A DNA stretch of 64,000 nt from Posidoniimonas corsicana (GTDB taxonomy: Bacteria > Planctomycetota > Planctomycetia > Pirellulales > Lacipirellulaceae). Positions 60,903 through 64,000 of this stretch are shown here, piece by piece (within the stretch, counting starts at the first letter, position 1; each line of letters begins with the position of its first letter). A program made the translations under genes and the position numbers. Below the pieces are notes generated by a model, which was not told where the DNA came from, did not search any database, and was given only the letters and a program-made list of their open reading frames with translations. The DNA lies in NCBI RefSeq assembly GCF_007859765.1, contig NZ_SIHJ01000001.1, positions 1,919,311 to 1,983,310 on the forward strand, read 5' to 3'.

Positions 60903-63900
60903 ATGCGCCGATTCCCCTCGTCTTGGGACACTACTCTCGCCACGCTTGGCTTTAAACGGAAACACCGCAAGTCGCGCGACAACCGCTACCGCAGCTCGCG
61001 GCTGGAAGCGCTGGAGGTTCGGGCGCTGCTGACGGCGACGCCGTACGATTCCTACGCGGCGACAGACGAAGAGCAGGTTGTTGTTGCGACCGCGGGCAGC
61101 GACGCCTTCTCGGTGAAGGTGCTGCCCCAGTTCGTTTTCAGCGACGCGACGGGCGACGCTGATCTGGCCCTGTTCGACATCAGCACCCAGTACGGCCGGA
61201 GCGGGCAGCCGGTGGCTGTCATCAGCGTGCGTGAGGACGCGGGGCCAGTGGATTCACGCCTTTACAAACTCCACCTCGAGCTGCGTTCCGGGGAGATCGT
61301 CTTCGAACGCCACGAGGTGCTGGTCGATATCGCCGACGAGTTGTTCGTCGAGGACTTTCGCAACGATCGCTTGAAGGGCGTGCCGGAGGACGTCTTGCCG
61401 CCGGGGTTGGTGGTGAAGAGCTGGCTGGAGCAAGTGGACGACGCGGGTCGTTTTGCCGACCTGCGAGAGCCAGGACGGGTAACCCCCGATTCCAGAGAGA
61501 CCCGCACGTCGGTCGAGCGGCTCTCCACCGTTACCCAGCTCATCCAGCAGGAGGAGAAATTCACGAGCACCGACGCCGATCGCGCCGCCCACTACCGGAG
61601 CCTCAACGCCGCCGCCAGAAGCCTGCGCAATCATACGGGGATTTCCAAGTCGGAATCCGCCGACCTGCGGCGGAACCTGGGCCAGTCGGCCCTGCGGGTT
61701 GCGACGGCGCTGGGCAAGGACCTCAGCAGTGACAACCTCAGCGTTGCCGCCGCCGCCCGCGCGGCGCGGGACGTGCTGATCGACAGTGTCGATCCGTACT
61801 TCACGCTGTTCACCGGGCTGGGCAAGAACCAGCTACTCAAGCAGTCGCGAGACAGCCTGGGTCGGGTGACCTCTTCGCTGGCCGCGATCGAAGAGGCGAC
61901 TCTCGACGCCAACGACCGGGTCCGCGTTGACCTCAAGGGCCGCCAGGGGATGGTCGAGGTCAACTCGACCTGGTCCGGCTTTACAAGCTCCAGCTCAACC
62001 TTCACTTATCAGGGGGAATCGGCCAGCACGCTCTTCTCTGCGATTCAGGACGCGTACGTTGACGAGTCCAGCCCTTCGTCAACTAACAACGGCTCTACGC
62101 TCGTGGTCGGCAGGGACTCGGGAACCGATGATCACCAGGACGCGCTGCTAGAGATCGACCTCAGCCAGTACGCGGGCAACGTGCCGACCAACGCGTCGCT
62201 GTCGCTAACCACTGCTAGCGGTCCGTCGGACCCGATGCAGGTCTACCTCTCGGCGCACAACGACCTGTGGTCGCTCGACTCGGGCGCCGCCTGGGATGAG
62301 TCGACGCTAACCTGGAACACCTACGCGTCTTCGCTGCAGTCCGGCTTCGGCGGCACGCTCGACCAGCAGTACATGGAGGATCCGGGGACGGTCGAGTTCG
62401 ACGTCACCGAAACGGTGCAGCGGGCACTGATGCTGGGCGACGCCAACCTGAGTGGCGGGCTCGACTACGCCGGCGTGCAGGGCGACATTGAGGCCTTTTA
62501 CTTGGCCGCCGTGGATTTCGCCGAGTACACGTCGCGGTACGGCGGGCAGGAGCTGGTCGCCGCGTCCAACGGCCTTGTCTACCGCAATGACGCGAACGTC
62601 GACAATATTGTCGACGCGGCGGACGCGCCGCTCTTCTTCCAGCGGATGGGCGTGCTGCGGAGCGACTTCAACCTCGACGGCGTGGTCGACATCCGCGACT
62701 ACGCCGCGTGGAGAGAAAACTTTGGCGCGCCGGCCAGCTCGTTCGGCTCGGGCGACGCTAATGTTGATGGCTGGATCGACTCCGCCGACTACACGGTGTG
62801 GGCGGACAACAAGGGCGACGTCAACTCGGCCCCCACGGACCCGTCCGCAACCTTCCGGCTAACCACGGACCCGTCCCGCGAAGTCTCGTTCTACTCGTCC
62901 GAGTCGGCGGCCTCGCCTCCGGAGCTGTCGGTCGACTTCGCGCCGGTGATCGGCATCTCGGACTTCAGCGCCAGCGGCGGCGATCTGCAGCTCACCTACG
63001 ATGTCGACTTTGAGGACGCGCAGGGCGTCGAAGTGGAGATCTACCAGGTGGCGAACGGCGTTGAAACGCTGCTTGCCACACAAACCGGGGTAAGCGGCGT
63101 TGTCGGCAGTGGGAACGTCACGTCGGTCGTGCCTAATTTTATGATTGCCAACCCGGACGGGGAGTTTGAGCTAATCGCCAAGATCGCCAGCTCCAACGGC
63201 CTTACCACCAAACGGGAGTTCGACAGCGGCGCATTCCAAGACGCCTCCGGCGCCTGGTTTGTCTTCGGCAGCGACCAGGGCGACACCCTGTACTATTCTT
63301 CTCCGTACCTCTACATCGCCTCCAGCGGCCTGCTCGTCAATATCACGGGCTCGGGAACGACGGGGGTCTACGTAGTCGGCGGCGAGGGGCAGGACTACCT
63401 CAACGTCACACCGCAGCCGTCGATGCCAACCGGGATACGCGGCGGAGAGGGGAACGATACTTATGTGCTCGCCAGCTCGACCGCGACGGGCGCTAGCATC
63501 TCCATCGTTGACAACTCGGGCCTCGACTACCTGAACCTCGGCGCCTGGAGCGGCGGCCTGTCGGCGAGCACGCCGCTGGACCTTTCCTCAACGTCGGTAC
63601 AGCCGCTGTCGACTTCGAGTGGTGGCTCTCTGTCTTTCAATCTGAGTGGACTGCACGCGATTGACGTGGTCACCAACGCGGCCGGCGACTACATCCTCGG
63701 CCCCGGCTACAGCGAGCCAATCACCGTCACGTCCCTGTACGACTTCGACGACGGCGACCACAGTTTGGGCCAGCTCAGCCTCCGCGAGGCGCTGGCCATC
63801 GCCAAGGCGATCACCAACTCGGCCGACCCCGACGGCAAGACGATCGACTTCGCCGACGAGCTGTTCGACTTCGGACCTGGGGTGATCGACCTGGCCGCCG

Positions 63901-64000
63901 CCGGACCCGTGCTCGGGCAGGGGCGGCTTAATATCCAAACGGACGTCTCGATCGTTGGGCCCGGTGCGGACAAGCTAACCATCTCCGCGGGCGGGCAATC
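60903..64000 (+). CDS. Large secreted surface protein with DNRLRE-like, dockerin and CSLREA/beta-helix regions, 5' part
   Basis: The frame is open from ATG 60903 to the window's end (1032 codons visible). A basic leader and the motif SSRLEALEVRALLTATP at residues 35-50 are the planctomycete LExRxLL signal. Residues about 200-350 are helical (KSESADLRRNLGQ, LSVAAAARAARDVL). Residues about 396-512 look like a DNRLRE domain (YVDESSPSSTNNG, ALLEIDLSQYAGN, FDVTETVQRAL). Dockerin loops follow at about 513-640 (DFNLDGVVDIRDYAAW, DANVDGWIDSADYTVW). From about residue 950 LSLREALAIAKAIT and VSIVGPGADKLTI mark the opening of a CSLREA-type right-handed beta-helix. No Shine-Dalgarno sequence precedes the start. 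Function is unknown, presumably a cell-surface structural or binding protein. Confidence 0.85.
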   Translation, partial: MRRFPSSWDTTLATLGFKRKHRKSRDNRYRSSRLEALEVRALLTATPYDSYAATDEEQVVVATAGSDAFSVKVLPQFVFSDATGDADLALFDISTQYGRSGQPVAVISVREDAGPVDSRLYKLHLELRSGEIVFERHEVLVDIADELFVEDFRNDRLKGVPEDVLPPGLVVKSWLEQVDDAGRFADLREPGRVTPDSRETRTSVERLSTVTQLIQQEEKFTSTDADRAAHYRSLNAAARSLRNHTGISKSESADLRRNLGQSALRVATALGKDLSSDNLSVAAAARAARDVLIDSVDPYFTLFTGLGKNQLLKQSRDSLGRVTSSLAAIEEATLDANDRVRVDLKGRQGMVEVNSTWSGFTSSSSTFTYQGESASTLFSAIQDAYVDESSPSSTNNGSTLVVGRDSGTDDHQDALLEIDLSQYAGNVPTNASLSLTTASGPSDPMQVYLSAHNDLWSLDSGAAWDESTLTWNTYASSLQSGFGGTLDQQYMEDPGTVEFDVTETVQRALMLGDANLSGGLDYAGVQGDIEAFYLAAVDFAEYTSRYGGQELVAASNGLVYRNDANVDNIVDAADAPLFFQRMGVLRSDFNLDGVVDIRDYAAWRENFGAPASSFGSGDANVDGWIDSADYTVWADNKGDVNSAPTDPSATFRLTTDPSREVSFYSSESAASPPELSVDFAPVIGISDFSASGGDLQLTYDVDFEDAQGVEVEIYQVANGVETLLATQTGVSGVVGSGNVTSVVPNFMIANPDGEFELIAKIASSNGLTTKREFDSGAFQDASGAWFVFGSDQGDTLYYSSPYLYIASSGLLVNITGSGTTGVYVVGGEGQDYLNVTPQPSMPTGIRGGEGNDTYVLASSTATGASISIVDNSGLDYLNLGAWSGGLSASTPLDLSSTSVQPLSTSSGGSLSFNLSGLHAIDVVTNAAGDYILGPGYSEPITVTSLYDFDDGDHSLGQLSLREALAIAKAITNSADPDGKTIDFADELFDFGPGVIDLAAAGPVLGQGRLNIQTDVSIVGPGADKLTISAGGQ

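Noticed and set aside
1..64000. CRISPR arrays, rRNA or tRNA genes, attachment sites and a replication origin
   Set aside because: No regularly spaced repeats, no conserved RNA sequences and no DnaA-box clusters were seen on reading the window.

Overview
The window reads as a high-GC member of the Planctomycetota, most likely order Pirellulales (family Lacipirellulaceae is my best guess). The basis is the combination of many secreted proteins with N-terminal 'LExRxLL' sorting motifs, PEP-CTERM tails next to dockerin-type calcium loops, DUF1559 pilin-like proteins, giant CRTAC1/ASPIC-UnbV proteins, and sulfatase plus fucosidase genes. No rRNA, tRNA or CRISPR array was seen.

Layout. 1-12 kb: the 3' end of a dihydrodipicolinate-synthase/N-acetylneuraminate-lyase family gene, a GntR/FCD regulator with two winged helices, an S9 peptidase, a GH127 (beta-L-arabinofuranosidase family) enzyme and a 1552-residue LamG/metallopeptidase-like surface protein. 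12-19 kb: an amidase translationally coupled to a 1670-residue FG-GAP/TPR/ASPIC protein. 19-29 kb: three secreted-protein genes on the minus strand, namely a CotH/lamin-tail protein, a PEP-CTERM protein, and an 881-residue protein made of three complete PEP-CTERM precursors joined head to tail in one reading frame. 29-36 kb: a second CRTAC1-type lipoprotein, a DUF1559 protein and an EF-hand lipoprotein. 36-40 kb: a MacB/LolD-like ABC ATPase and permease with a possible small partner. 40-46 kb: a PEP-CTERM protein, then a cluster of three related dockerin proteins (two with PEP-CTERM tails) and two DUF1559 proteins.

46.7-60.6 kb looks like an acquired island. Two decayed copies of the same integrase-type insertion sequence lie in direct orientation around a set of sulfated-glycan genes: a GH43-like propeller protein, two GH29 alpha-L-fucosidases, two S1 sulfatases, a GH117-like enzyme and a GH116 enzyme truncated at the second element. 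Remnants of a DUF6786-like gene and a Gfo/Idh/MocA oxidoreductase lie inside. The cargo is arranged around a divergent promoter region at about 51.1-51.3 kb, and several genes overlap by ATGA. The presumed job is desulfation and exo-hydrolysis of a fucose-containing sulfated algal polysaccharide.

The window ends inside another large surface protein (LExRxLL motif, DNRLRE-like domain, dockerins, start of a CSLREA/beta-helix region).

The observations I rate highest are the triple PEP-CTERM 'polyprotein' and the island bracketed by insertion-sequence remnants. Assignments rest on reading motifs by eye. No database search was possible.
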